A stretch of DNA of 64,000 bases from Bugula neritina (lineage: Eukaryota; Bryozoa; Gymnolaemata; Cheilostomatida; Bugulidae): the NCBI GenBank assembly GCA_964035545.1, contig OZ037765.1, positions 20,530,495 through 20,594,494 of the forward strand, read 5' to 3'. The translations under genes were made by a program, and so were the position numbers. The notes beneath the pieces are model-generated. The model was not told the DNA's origin. It searched no databases and was given only the letters and a program-made list of their open reading frames with translations. Shown here one piece after another: positions 25,344-37,948 of this stretch (position 1 is its first letter; each line of letters begins with the position of its first letter).

Positions 25344-27291
25344 TGTTCCTATAATATTTATATTAACATTCGCACTAATATTATTCTAAAAGTATTTAGT
25401 ATTAAGGCTTTATTTCAGAAATACTTTACAGTATAACAACAACATGACAACTGGATTTTAACATAATATAAATAATTATATTTATTATGATTAGCCAAAA
25501 CTTGCTTTCAAATATAAATGCAATGTTGATAAAGCATATGTAGAAGATTATAAAATTATACACGCTGACTAGATAGTTTTGCCAAAGCAACAACTAGGCT
25601 AAGCCTAGTGCTTCTTGTTGTATGACAGTTCAATTATAATTTTTTAAATGCATTTCATAGATAGAAATATTCAAGTAGCAGAAAAATGATAAATCTCTTT
25701 AATCTATATTTTAATTTGGATAGATTTGCTTATTCTATAGCCACTGGTTAGTCATGTAAAAAGTAAGGTCAAAGAAAATAAAAATTTTTGGTTTCAGCTT
25801 GACAAATCAAGTACCCTATTAGTGAAGCACAGTAGAATATAGTCATCAGCTAACACTTGCATGCTAATATAATATAGTAATTTTAATAAACTTTATAATG
25901 TACAAACCTGTGAGGCTGTCTTTAGAAGATATATCAAAAGTTCTGAGCAGCAAGTATAACTTTACTGATGAACAGCTCAAGGTTGAATGCAGCAGATGGC
26001 GTGTGTTTGTCTGTTAGGCTTTTGTCAGCCAATTGTAACTGTACAGTGAATGGCCAAGCATTTTATACTGGTACAACAACCTTACATAAGAATTGTTTGC
26101 ATTGTGATGTGCTTATATAAGTCTCCAATATTAGCTTAAAATCCTTTTACCAGTTAATCTCTCTATAATGATAGCATAGGTTTTAAAGCAGTGTTGGACG
26201 ACACTTAGCACCATGATGTAACTTATATTGTAACAAGGCATGTTTTTGGTATTTGAGCACAGGCTAAGCCAAAGTTCCGAATGTCTGGTTAGTAAATTAT
26301 TTATGCACTTACAAATCTAGTAGTTGCTATGACGCTGATGATTAACTGCATGGAGCTTATTTCACCTTTGAGTCACAAGAATTGTCTACATAGTTTAGTC
26401 AGAGTAAAACAAAATTTAGGGCTCATAACTTTGGTTTATTTCCTAAAAATTACTTCATTTGTTGCGATACCAAAGTCTCACTAGTACCACCAGGTTACAT
26501 TGAAAGATGCACTCGTTTCAACAAGCTATTCGTCTTTTAAAAACTGTGAAACTTATTATTATAATATAATATAAGCACTTGTGAGGATTTAGTCAGTCAG
26601 GCAAGCAACGTTGTTTTTAAATCTTATTTAAAGTATTTTTCATTTTTTTCAACCAATAACAATTTTGGGTAAATAAAAAGCCTAATGAGAGAAATTATGC
26701 AACATAAACAAAACTGCAACGAATGTGTAAACATCTAAGCATGTATAGTACTTTTCTTAATAATTTATTTTCATACTCCATCACCATGCAAGTAACATAC
26801 TAAATATAACATTACAATAATAACGTTTTCACTTATTGATCCACCAAGTTTATTAGTTATGTAACATTAAATCACTCACTCAACGTAGATCAAAGAGATA
26901 AGGAAAGGTTGAGCATCAGAAGGAATGAAAGACCAGATAGATGATTTTACTAAAAGATAAAAGCTAAAAACTCTCCAATACTATTTTAAAATATAGACAT
27001 GCATTAAAATAAATCTCTATCAACTGGAATAATTATAGCAGCATACAAATTAGTAGCGTTAGTAAAACTACAATGTTACAGAATAGCATAATTCTCAGCA
27101 CCCAAAACTCAATCAAATAAAACAAAACTATACATTCTAGTTTACCCTGAAAAGTGAGTATTTGTAAATAAAGTGATGCATTTTAAATTTTTAGAATTCC
27201 ACACAAGCTGAAAGAAACCAAAATTGTTATCAAATGTGAATGTAACAACTCTTTATAGAACTCCATTACTCATGTTTGTATGAGTACAAAT
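25344..27291. other. Upstream region of copy C and spacer to the MBOAT gene
   Basis: No coding exon was recognised. It contains the copy C leader and TATA palindrome (25908-26121), then a block near 26870-27050 that resembles 22260-22440. The MBOAT 3' UTR must lie in its right part, but no canonical poly(A) signal stands out. Confidence 0.55.
25908..26121 (-). promoter_or_regulatory. Probable leader exon and TATA-type core promoter, copy C
   Basis: Same layout as copies A and B: splice donor at 25906-25907, conserved leader, and CTTATATAAG palindrome at 26112-26121. Similarity to the copy B leader is very high, higher than in the neighbouring intron. Confidence 0.55.
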
Positions 27292-30200
27292 CTATTCAGG
27301 TTGATGGCTGTGCTTAGCCCCGTTGAGGGCTACTTTCTTTGAGGTGTCTGGTTTACGGGCTGGTCTGGGCAGCACCACAAACAACAGCAGTGCTATTATA
27401 TGAGGGTAGAAATACAGCCCACTGCAAAACATACAGACACAACCATTGAACTATAAGTTTCAGTTCAGTGGATACGACCCTTGCAACTTTAATGCAGACG
27501 TTTCAGTATGTATTTTCTTAAACTACCATAATGTTGATATAATGTTGCACTAATACTTGATTATGCAATGAAATAATACATACTAGCCAACTGTTTCACC
27601 CTGAACATTAGTACAAACTAATGACCAAATAATTTGTGGCCCGAGAAATTCAAAAGTTATAAACTGAAGTTGAGTGTTATTTACATCTCTGAACATAACT
27701 AGCACTTTGATTTTAATGTACAATAGTTTTACTACTCTTTTAAATATAGATATAAAATATTGAAATGCAAATTATTCAAACATGTTCAGGAATAACAGTC
27801 CCTAGAAATTGTGAGAGACTTATATATATATACTTACTAAACATGTATATACTTACTATAAATGTATATACTTACTAAACATGCATATACTTACTATAAA
27901 TGTATATACTTACTATAAATGTACATACCTATTAGAAATGTATATACTTACGATTGTACCAGCCATATCTTGTCAGTGAAAAGGAGCTGGAAACCTGTCC
28001 CATTGAAGCAAATAGTTACAGCAGCACCGACCCATGTGACCAGAGCATAGAGAGTTCTCAGGGCATCTGAGCTCTGGAACTTTGGACGCACAACTTTGTG
28101 CAGCTGGAATAGAAAACAACATAACCAGATTCCCTCTTATTATTCTTTTTTATATTCTATTGTTTGGTAAAAACAGCAGAGCCCTGATGGCTTACGAAGT
28201 TATTGCACTTGAGGCACACAGGATTATTTTAATTAAAAAATTGCAAAAGTATATTTCTATTTCTAAATTTTATAATTATAGTCTACAAATATTTTCAACA
28301 ACTTGGTATTTTATGACGACACCACCCAATTTAAAAAGTTAGCCATCTCAAAATTTAAAATTTGTAGTTGCGAGGGTTTATAACAGCATTTCATGACCTG
28401 GACGGTGCAGATGCACAAAAGCCATTGTTATACTTGAGTAAATAAAAACAGCAATGCATAAAGTAACCCTTGCATAAATTACATGCAATGTTAGTTTAGC
28501 AGTTCTAAAGGTAATTTAAAACCTATAGGACTGATTGTTCATAATACTGCCTCAAATATTTGCATTTTCTACAATGTTGACGACACGTTTAAGCTAAACA
28601 GTCATGCAGCCCCGTTTTCATACTAACTACGGTAGTTTTAAGCTTGTGCAAATATTAGTAACAGCTTCGTTTCAAAGTAAATAGTAGTATCTGGATTAGC
28701 CAAGTACAGGCATCCACACACAATATAAAATGTTCATCTTTGCAGTAGATATACTGCAGTTATTATCTTCGCTGATAACAGCTTATGCAACAAAATTTCT
28801 TCGCTCTTGACCTGCCTTTGTAAGGTTATATAAGGTAAATTGCATAAAAAGTTAGGACAGTAAGAAATACTAGCTACATGAATATCTTCATTCTGTTAAG
28901 TATGAGAGAAAGAAGATGGTTGACTAGGCAAGCCATGAGGTATAATTACAAACAAACAGAAAATGAGTAATTACACAAGTAACTACAGTGCTAGGGTCTC
29001 GTAGTGAAGCAGAAATCCTTATTATTATATAGTATCTTCCTCTACGTGTATGGGACTCAAACCATTATTTATTTACAGTATATTAATAAGGAGGAATTAC
29101 CAAGAATCCTATGTAAAAAATTTCAAGTTTAAGCTTTTAAATTTTAAGCATGCTCCATAATTAAGCTGTGTGTTGCAGTTGCTAAAAATAGCATGTAATG
29201 TAAGTCAACAGATACTTAGTAATTGTTTTATAAAGGGTAATCCAGAGCCAAACGGGAACATACTCAGTATGAGCAGAATATTTATCACAAAAAATTCTTT
29301 AAGCATACAACTCTCAAACAGTTTGTAGAATGTAGATGATAGTCAAGATATACATAAATATTCTAATACTGCATAAAGGGGGTGTGTCGACAAGTATACA
29401 GCATACGCACCTTTTGACCAACTGCAGTGTAGAATGCCAGAGGGACAAACATAATCATATAGCCAGGGAGAAAGCCATGCCATAGAGCACTGACCACAAA
29501 TGTCACAAGGGCTTTGTGTGAGGGTAGTCTTTCAAAACATGTATATCTCAACCACTTGGCAGTAAACATGTTCCAGTTGTCAATAAACTGCTTCAGGCTT
29601 GTAGTCAACTACAAAAACGGTAATTGTTTAAACTATAGCATTGATAGATTAGAATTAGTATAATCTATTAATGCTATATTCATCATCAAAGTTATAGTTT
29701 TTATAAAATCAGTTATGATTCTAACTGTCTTTTCGATCTTGAAAATCACATTCAACGACTTTCCATGGCTCGATCTCAGATCAACCTTGCTGAGATCGAT
29801 CAATGAAAATCACATTATTATAACTTAATAATGTGAATGATCACATGCCAGTAACATTTAAATTGGAGTTATTCTCTTTTTTTCATGAGTGGAATTTTTT
29901 TAAATATCCCACCTCTATCTTGAGAGGATTCACGGTTGCTGTAATGTTGCTGTCTTCTTCTTCATCGTAACCAGCATATATTGCTGCAGCTTGAGCTATA
30001 TAAATATAGTAAACACATTCTTTCATGAAGTACTATAATGAAACTATGAGCAGGAATTCAAAAAATGCCCACATAATTTGCAGCTAGAATAGTATGCTTG
30101 TCTTTCAGGCTTGCAAGACAACTTTGCATATATTGTGAGATTCTAGTAGTTTTATCTACAGTAAAGTTTGATATTTATCACTGGTACAGCCATTAAGTGA

Positions 30201-33200
30201 AATGTCTCGGTGAACTGGTTTTTCATGTAGCAGATAAGCTTTAAAATAACATTTTCTGTGAGATAGATTGTATTAGTTGTAGTGAAGTTCTTATTCATAA
30301 TTTGATAGTTTCAAATTAAGCTTTCCATGGTTGCAATTTGTTTTTAACATGTTTTTCTGTAACATTTTAGTCTGTTGCAAGTTGAGGAATCGGTCATATG
30401 AAGATAAATTTCAATACATCAATATAAACTACGATAATTTAAAGACTCAGCATACTAAAAGTAGCTGATGTTTTCAAGTTTTAATCTAGACCTTGCATGC
30501 ATTGGAAGTTTACATTTGTTTTAATTTTCACTGGTCAAAGACAATTACCATAATTGTGAAGCATAATTAGCCAAGTGAAAGACTAATTAGGTAAATACAA
30601 ACCTAAACTTATAGAGCTGCAGTTCAAGGCACCCAATTATAAAGAGTTCAAGAGTGAGATAAATGTGTGAACCCTCATAGGGTATCAAGATTAGGAATGT
30701 ATCATGATACAACTTGATAATCAAGTAATTAACTGCTAAGTGTAATTAGTAAATAGGTCACGAGAGTTGATGGTTTCAAAACTTGCTGCACTAAATACCT
30801 TTCAAGTGATAGACCCAATCATTTATTTCATTATACAAAAATAATGCCATATAAGATCTCTTTTTATAGAACTAGAGTCAATACACTATAGAAAGCAATG
30901 ACATTAACTCAACATATTTAACTTTCAACTAAACATGATGCTGACATTAAAAAATTGATTTATATACAATTATTGTATAATTTTAACAATGATAGACATT
31001 AAATTTGTAGTCGGGATTATTTTCACTTTACCGTTGATCTCTCCATATGGATTGTGTGAGTAAATGGTGACAATACCAAACATTGATGGCAACAAAAGAT
31101 ATTTGAAAGAACATAACCAGACACTGCAGGTAGTTTTCACAAGATAATAAACAAGGTTTGGCAAAGCTAGACTGTAACTTGTTTCAAATTCTTAGCAATT
31201 TCCTATTCTATTGAGTTTACACAAGCTGTGATGATTGTAGATACAAATGCTTAATTTAAACAGAAGAGAATAAATACTAGCTAATACCTGTGAGCCAAGC
31301 AAAGTAATATCTACACTTGGCTATAAACATGGTTATGTAGAGTATCCAATGTTTATATAGAATACCACTGGCCAATACTTCAGGATCTAGAAGAAAACAA
31401 TTATAATTATAATATTGATGCGACTAATACTAAGATATTGCACACATTGATTATAGCAACTCGCTAAAATGATCTATTAGGTTTATTAAACTTCATTTGC
31501 AAAAATGAATACACCCCAAAATGTAAATTAAAATACTGCCCTGAAAACTATCAAATTTGCATTTACAATGAGTGGTATATTAAAAAAAGTCTACAATGAC
31601 AATAAAAATTTGATTTCACACTACAACTTTCAAGTCATAAAAAAGATAATGCACTAGGGTTTAGAAATTATACAAAGCAAAATAATAGCAAATAACTTAT
31701 AAATGTAGAAAGATAGTAAATAGAAAGATGTAGGTACTACAAGTACATCTAAAACTGAACACCAATACCACAAACTATTTCTAATGGGTCAACAACAAAC
31801 AAGAGAATTAAAAAGCCACACAACAGAAAAGTCTTGTACTAAAATCTACACACACTAAAATATAGAGCTGGAGTGACATAAAAACTGGACATAAACTTAT
31901 TAAAAAACATTCAGTGACTCTACTACTAACAGTACTCATATCAACATCACCTGCCCACTTTGTAAGCTTCAAATGATAACAGAGACCAGATTTAGACAGC
32001 ATTCAGGACTAGATTATACAGGATTTACAAACTGGAAGTTAAAGAAGTTAGAAATTAGTGCTTAAAGCAGTTACCTAACATTTATAAAACTACGAAATTT
32101 CACCTCTCCTCAACTGATTAGACTATCAGAAAACAAGGAAGATCTATGAAAGAACCATGAATTTTAAAATTAGAAATCTCCACAAGTAAAACGCAAATGC
32201 TTACCAAAGTTCTTTTCAACTGGATAGTGCGGTAAAGCTACTATTACAATAATAAGAGCCAATACTCCCTGCAAGAGTGTGAGAGTTGCCTGTCAAAAAA
32301 GCAGAAAACTGAGATGTAATTATGGGTGATTGGTTATGACCCCCCTAAAAATAATTTAAGGAACTCAGTTTAATACTTATAGTTAAACCTAAATGGTTGT
32401 TAAGTAAACAGCGTGATATAAATTTACAGTGAAGAAAATTTATGGCGTAAATACTTTAACTTTAGACAGCAACAGTTGAAATAATGTCCCCATGAAGCAC
32501 TCTAGTTCTAAGAGTTCTGCTAACATGATTATTATGCAATCTAAAAACTAAGATTTTTTCCATTATCATTATTTAGTTCACTAGTTATTGATAACAACAA
32601 ATAAGTGAACAGAGAAAAACGACAATGCCGAATTTTCTTTACATATTTGCCATTACAAATATTGTTCGCAAGATAAAATTTTCTCAGTAATAAAGGCAAA
32701 ATTGACACAAAGCTATTGTTTTGAATTAAAACCTATTAGTTATTGTGCAATACTTCAATATCGTCATATCTTCTTTATTGCTATTAATCCAATCCAACCA
32801 ATTTTGAATTTTTACTTTCTGGGAAGAAAGACTAAAAGTTATTTACATAGCTTAACAAGCCTTCACAACCATAAAAGTTTCTATAAGCAAACCATTACAG
32901 AAAGATTAAAGATTGAAAAGCAGGGCAGATCTTATACCACAAGATATGCGAGCTTATCTAAAAATCTCTTTGACAAGAAGAATCAAACATTTTTATATTG
33001 CTCTGCAGAAAGGTTATACCTCAAAGGTGTGCCTAATTTTATCAAATGAACTAAGCATGATGATTATTTCAAGACGAGGTCACAAAATTAGACAGGCTAT
33101 AGTTGGGTTGTGCACTATTAATTTACTGGGAAAAACCACTCAAGTTACCTTGTAATTGTTTGCATTAAATTCAGTTGACTTCTTATTCATATATTTCTCG

Positions 33201-36200
33201 TGATCTTCATAAAAAATAAATGGACCAAATAGAATTCCAATAAATGAGAAGCAGTAGCAGAAATGCTTTTCCAAAGTGATATCTTGTCTACAGAAAAAAC
33301 AATTTGTAAAAAATACTTACATTAACAAAATGGTATCAGGTGCTAAAATGTTTTTTATGTGAGATGACAATATAAAAAAGCTAACTTCAAACAAATGTAT
33401 AATATAATTAAATGACTTTTGGGCATGGTAACTCATAAAGAAGCTCAAGCAATAAGATACTGGGTGATAAAATCAGTGACAGCAAGTTTGTGTATCATAA
33501 AACTTCATGACAAGAGAAGTCTGCAAAACTCACTTTATAACTCGCTGTTTCTGAAGTTCTGTCAGTTTCTCTTCAGGTTTCGTAGAATCTTGAATAGAAA
33601 AAGCAAGAGACGTCAGTCTCATGGTACCAAGCATCATTGACCTACAACATAGTAAGTAAATTGTGTCTTGTGCAGCAGCATTATTACATATTCTTTAGAG
33701 ACCACAACTTGATTTTTTGCACATGTTAAGAATGGCATATATCCATATATGAAATTGTAGAGGGTTGGTTGACTTTTATCTATATATAGTAAAAGTCTTG
33801 CCATAATCACATTTCAGCATGTAAAACCTGTAAAAAAATAATGCTAAGTAATCCACATGTATAACATTTTGCCGATGTCAGTTAGTAGCTTAGATGTCAG
33901 TTAGTAGCTTAGATGTCAGTTAGTAGCTTAGATGTCAGTTAGTAGCTTAGATGTCAGTTAGTAGCTTAGATGTCAGTTAGTAGCTTAAATGTCAGTCAGT
34001 AGCTTAGATGTCAGTTAGTAGCTTAGATGTCAGTAGCTTAGATGTCAGTTAGTAGCTTAGATGTCAGTTAGTAGCTTAGATGTTAGTTAGTAGCGGAGTA
34101 GCTCTTTAAATTCTAAAATTTTAACAGATTTTTAGTACAACTCGCATTACCTGATGGTATTATTTTGGTAATTAATAAAACCATAAAACAAGCTAAATGC
34201 TGACTTGTGCAGTTGTGTTTGGAAATTCTGTGTCATTATTATTCAGCAATAGTCTTAGAAAGTTGAGATGATTTTTATCACACTTTATATACAACTTCAT
34301 GACATATCCAACTGCTGCGTCTTAGAATGAAAATAGATTATCAAGTCAACTTAACATATCTTCATGTTGTAGCACCCATTATAACAATGAACAAGAAATG
34401 CTGGAAAGAATTGTACTCAAATTTCTTTAGAAATTAGGAGCCTTGTAGAAGACACATTATAGCTCACAAGTGTCATGATGCGCAGATCAGTATTTAATGA
34501 GCCAGCCAAAACACTAGGAACAAAAATAATCATTTATAGCCTCATCAGCACTTATAGCTTATGACCACCACTAAGTATGGATTACTATTGCAGTTGATTG
34601 AAGTATTAAGATACAAGTCTGAAGATGACGCAATGACTCAACTGGAGAAAGGGTTAGTTAGTTGGTTAGTTAGGACACAAATTGTTTTCATGGTAGAAAT
34701 CTCGAAATATTTTTTCCAAAAAAGATATCTAAAAATTTTGAAAACAATTAAAAACTGAACATAGACAACAGAACAAATCTGATGATTGCAAAAAGGCTTT
34801 TTGCAAATCATAACAAAAGCTAACAGTGGATTAATTGAAAAATTTTAAACTATGAATTCCTATATAAGCCACATTGCAAACCATAGTCTTTATAACCTTT
34901 AAGATATTTCCACATTATTAATTTTGAAAGATTTCTATATGATAAGGCACATTTGTTCAGGTGTGTGATTCCAAGATTGAATCCAAATTTATGTGGCAGT
35001 ATTGCTAAGATTTTTTTCCTACAAACTAGTTACCAATGCCACTTCAAGTGTTGGACAATTTTTATGAAGTCTTGTAACACTTCTAGTGAAAAACACCATC
35101 CATGCATATAATGTGAAATTAGATATAGGATCACCAAAATGTTTGCAAATCCAACTTAAGAAAGCACCTACCCTGTGTAGTCTATAGATATGTCTCCATA
35201 TTTGTAAATAAATTTATAAGCATTCACCACTATGACATGGCCATAGAGAATAACAAAAGATATTCTGCAAAAAAAAAAAAATTTAGTTAAACGTTGTTTG
35301 ACAGTTTCTTTAGAAATTGTCTATTTTAGAACAGCTTTAAAGAATGATACATTAAAAGTTTGAAAATAGATTATTGGTAACCAATAACAGCTGTACATTG
35401 GCAGCAACATTAAATCTTACTTGTTATTGCCAATGCTAAAACAATACACCCAATGCATAAAATAGATTTATGAAGCATACTTTCCGAGCTGATGCTTTGG
35501 AACAGTGTGAAGAAGAAAGTATGATATCAGCCATTGTAATATCAACTGGAGAGCAGACCTGAAAATGGCAAATAAAGTAAAATTTATACATTATAAAATA
35601 AATATGATCCAAAATATGTTATTTAATAAATACGATTTTTAAAAGATGGGTAAAGTTATACGATAAACAATAACTCAGTTTAAGATAATCTACGTCTTGC
35701 TATATTCCTGAAAAAAAGAGCCACTTCAAATGTATATAGCAAATTCTTAAAGTAATGAATTCATAGTTTTTATGAATAGTGTGGAACTTGGCTAAAAAGA
35801 AACTAGTGTTACAATTAAGTTCTTTTCTTACCATTGATAGCATATTAGTATGGTGGCGAGACCTAATATGGCAGAAACTCTGTGTTTGGATAACCACAAA
35901 CTCTTCTCACTTGAGTTATATTTACTAAACCAGTGAGCTATAGGTAGTGTCCCTAAATGTGTCCCCAATATAATCACCTAAACAATATCCAAAGCTGTTT
36001 AAAATCATCCATTGGTGATTAGTGAAGTTACCGATATACACACACTAGGTTATGGCACATCTAAGCTACTGTGAAACAACAGTTGCAGAGCTGATCAGGC
36101 TATCCTTCATGGATATGGCCAATGCACAATGACAAGCTATTTCAGGAACCATTAGAGTAGCCTAGAACCTAAATAGAAATGCTTTGCTACCCAATTTTGT

Positions 36201-36783
36201 CACAGTTGCCTATTCAGCTATGTAATAAATTCTTTATACAGTTGGAATTACTTTGCAATGAGATCTGTTGATACGAAGAAATACATTTTCTCTTCTCAAA
36301 ACCAGGATGATAAGCAGAGTCTCTGCATTCCCCACTTGACAGCCATGAAGCTGAGTAGGCTTCACAGTAGTGATTGCATGACCAATGGATGCAAAAATGT
36401 TGCGCGGCAACGCCTTATTATGTATAGAAGCTATGTGGTTTCGAGCATTGCATAAACGTGATTATAGTTGACAACTATGATAATTACCAATTTTGAATTT
36501 ACTACATTGTCTGAAATACTATTTTATTTGACAGAAATCAAACATGTTGTATTGAGCAAAATCTACTTGAAATTAGTAAGTCATATGTTAATAATTTGGT
36601 ACCAGAAATATTACTAATCATAGCAAGCAACATGATAATTGTAAGTTACATTTAAACTTTTAGAAGAAAAATGAAAATTTAAAAAATATGTTACAACTGT
36701 TTATACTAAAATGTACAAATAAGAAGACAAATTGTTACAGAATGACTTACTGTTGAAACGGGCAAGCTAGTAAGAGTTTCCAT
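27292..36783 (-). CDS. Membrane-bound O-acyltransferase, MBOAT1/2-type lysophospholipid acyltransferase, complete
   Basis: Twelve coding exons in transcript order: 36751-36783, 35832-35977, 35481-35558, 35172-35264, 33534-33641, 33149-33287, 32205-32289, 31288-31386, 29913-29995, 29411-29608, 27952-28103 and 27292-27421. All phases match, giving 447 aa. It has many hydrophobic segments, the buried-Asn motif NWN (Asn301) and the catalytic-His motif SALWHGFLPGY (His332). Other landmarks match human MBOAT1/2: YKYGDISIDYTGSMM, MRLTSLAF, RYYFAWLTA and AGYDEE. These enzymes re-acylate lysophospholipids at the ER during membrane remodelling. The C-terminus is short and ends KHSHQPE, with no clear dilysine signal. 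The start is the first ATG in a short 33-nt exon; a further upstream exon cannot be excluded. Membership of MBOAT1/2 rather than LPCAT3 rests on the H-G-x-x-P-G-Y motif. Confidence 0.92.
27826..27951 (-). repeat. Minisatellite repeating the 5' splice-site motif of the last MBOAT intron
   Basis: The real donor after exon 27952-28103 reads GTAAGTATATACATT on the minus strand. The same motif, with spacing of 19-21 bases, recurs about six times leftward to 27826 (variants TAGTAAGTATATACATTTA and TAGTAAGTATATGCATG). Every unit therefore carries a good donor consensus. Confidence 0.85.
29771..29835. repeat. Two adjacent small inverted repeats in an MBOAT intron
   Basis: CGATCTCAG (29771-29779) pairs with CTGAGATCG (29790-29798). 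CACATTATTA (29811-29820) pairs with TAATAATGTG (29826-29835). They lie about 160 bases upstream of the exon at 29411-29608. Possibly remnants of a fold-back element. Confidence 0.6.
33874..34094. repeat. 19-bp tandem repeat in an MBOAT intron
   Basis: About twelve units of gatgtcagttagtagctta, with one short 15-base unit at 34026 and a few substitutions toward the right end. It lies in the intron between exons 35172-35264 and 33534-33641. Confidence 0.95.
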
Positions 36784-37218
36784 TGCAAGCTTTGAGTTAT
36801 CCTTCCATTAGAATACCAAGAATTACAGTAAGTTACACTAAAGAACATAAAAATAAGGCATTTAAAAATTAAAAATAAGATTTACTTTAGTTTTCACATC
36901 CTAAAAATACAAAATAAAATACAAAACAGATACCTGCATCTTTTATTAGAACATTTAAAACCATGTATAATTTTAACTCTAGCAGTATTACTTTTTAGCC
37001 TAATAGTGATATCACTAGTGTTATATTTATTGCCAGCCTTAGTAGCATTAGTTTAATATTTAATAGCACGTGTAGTAGAACTTAACTTCAAACAATTTTC
37101 ATTCATAAATAAAAATTAAGAGACTACATCCACATAAACTCTAAATTTAAAACTAAAAAATCAAACTGTAAAACTATCAAAACTGAATCAATTGTAAGTG
37201 TAACAATTTACAGTAGTA

Positions 37219-37252
37219 CTAATCGCACTAGTACTAGTACTAGTGCGATTAG
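37219..37252. repeat. Perfect 34-bp palindrome
   Basis: The arm CTAATCGCACTAGTACT is followed immediately by its exact reverse complement, with no spacer. It sits inside the ACT/AGT-type block, but the outer CTAATCGCAC is not simple repeat. Confidence 0.95.
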
Positions 37253-37843
37253 AATTACTAACAGTAACGCTAACAGTAGCGCAGAGCCATCCTCCCGCTT
37301 TCATTTATTATTTACTGCTTTCCTCATTCTGCAAATGTATCCGTCTAATCATTATGATAATCTTAATCTATCTGGTATCTGCACACTGATCTAACTATAA
37401 TACTTACTCATAATGAGACTCATAAATAATAAATTTCATCATGATAATGAGTTTCTACACACTCCTAGTGTCCTACAACTATTGAATTTGATACTGATAA
37501 TCATAATAATACTTATGATGATATTCAATAAATTATATAATCATAATGACAAACACAATCAAATTGACACTAAATTATATATTTGATTCTATTAGCATTA
37601 TAAGTCATATCACTATCACCTACGGCTACTAGTACTAGTAGCACTAGGTGATTCGCATTAAGCCATTGACATTATTACCATCCTTACTATTCATTATTGT
37701 GCTATCAACTAAGCCTAATAGTAATGGTAATACTAATTAATAATAAGTAATTAACTAAAAAGTCATTGATACATTATCATATTATTATATAATTTATAAT
37801 AATAATTATATTCATCTTGATTTTGAAGTTGACATTTTATTTT

Positions 37844-37948
37844 CTGTCATTGTTAGAGTCAGTAGGAGTGTCCCATTAGTAATCACAAATGCGGTGATTA
37901 CTATTCCTAATGGGACACTCCCACTGACACTCACACTAACAATGACAG
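37844..37948. repeat. 105-bp imperfect fold-back element
   Basis: The left arm (37844-37886) and right arm (about 37894-37948) are reverse complements apart from a few small indels, sharing CTGTCATTGTTAG, GGAGTGTCCCATTAG and TAATCAC, with a loop of about 7 bases. No matching target duplication was seen. Probably a miniature fold-back element or its relic. Confidence 0.85.

Larger units (their letters stand above)
13200..27170 (-). repeat. Tandem segmental array of three gene-bearing units
   Basis: Three units of about 4-5 kb (roughly 13200-18000, 18000-22900 and 22936-27170) each carry one TspO-like gene on the minus strand with recognisable flanks on both sides. Shared downstream segments lie near 14100, 18190 and 23550 (motif GTATAAGACA/GTGTAAGACATAAAC). 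Shared upstream segments include leaders at 16496, 20464 and 25908, a CACGTG-containing block near 17670 and 21590, and a GAGCATCAGAAGGAAT block near 22320 and 26915. Coding exon 2 is much more alike than the flanks. Unit borders are approximate because they were found by eye. Confidence 0.8.

Noticed and set aside
31022-31126. Minus-strand segment with acceptor-like and donor-like ends in the MBOAT gene
   Set aside because: Joining the flanking exons directly (31288-31386 to 29913-29995) keeps phase and matches the family; including this segment would insert unrelated residues.
32702-33155. Plus-strand frames of 115 and 80 codons
   Set aside because: They are antisense to an MBOAT intron and its exon at 33149-33287, with no family resemblance or splice support.
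22973-34094. Regular tandem arrays as possible CRISPR
   Set aside because: The arrays at 22973-23156 and 33874-34094 are head-to-tail units without unique spacers, in an intron-containing eukaryotic genome.
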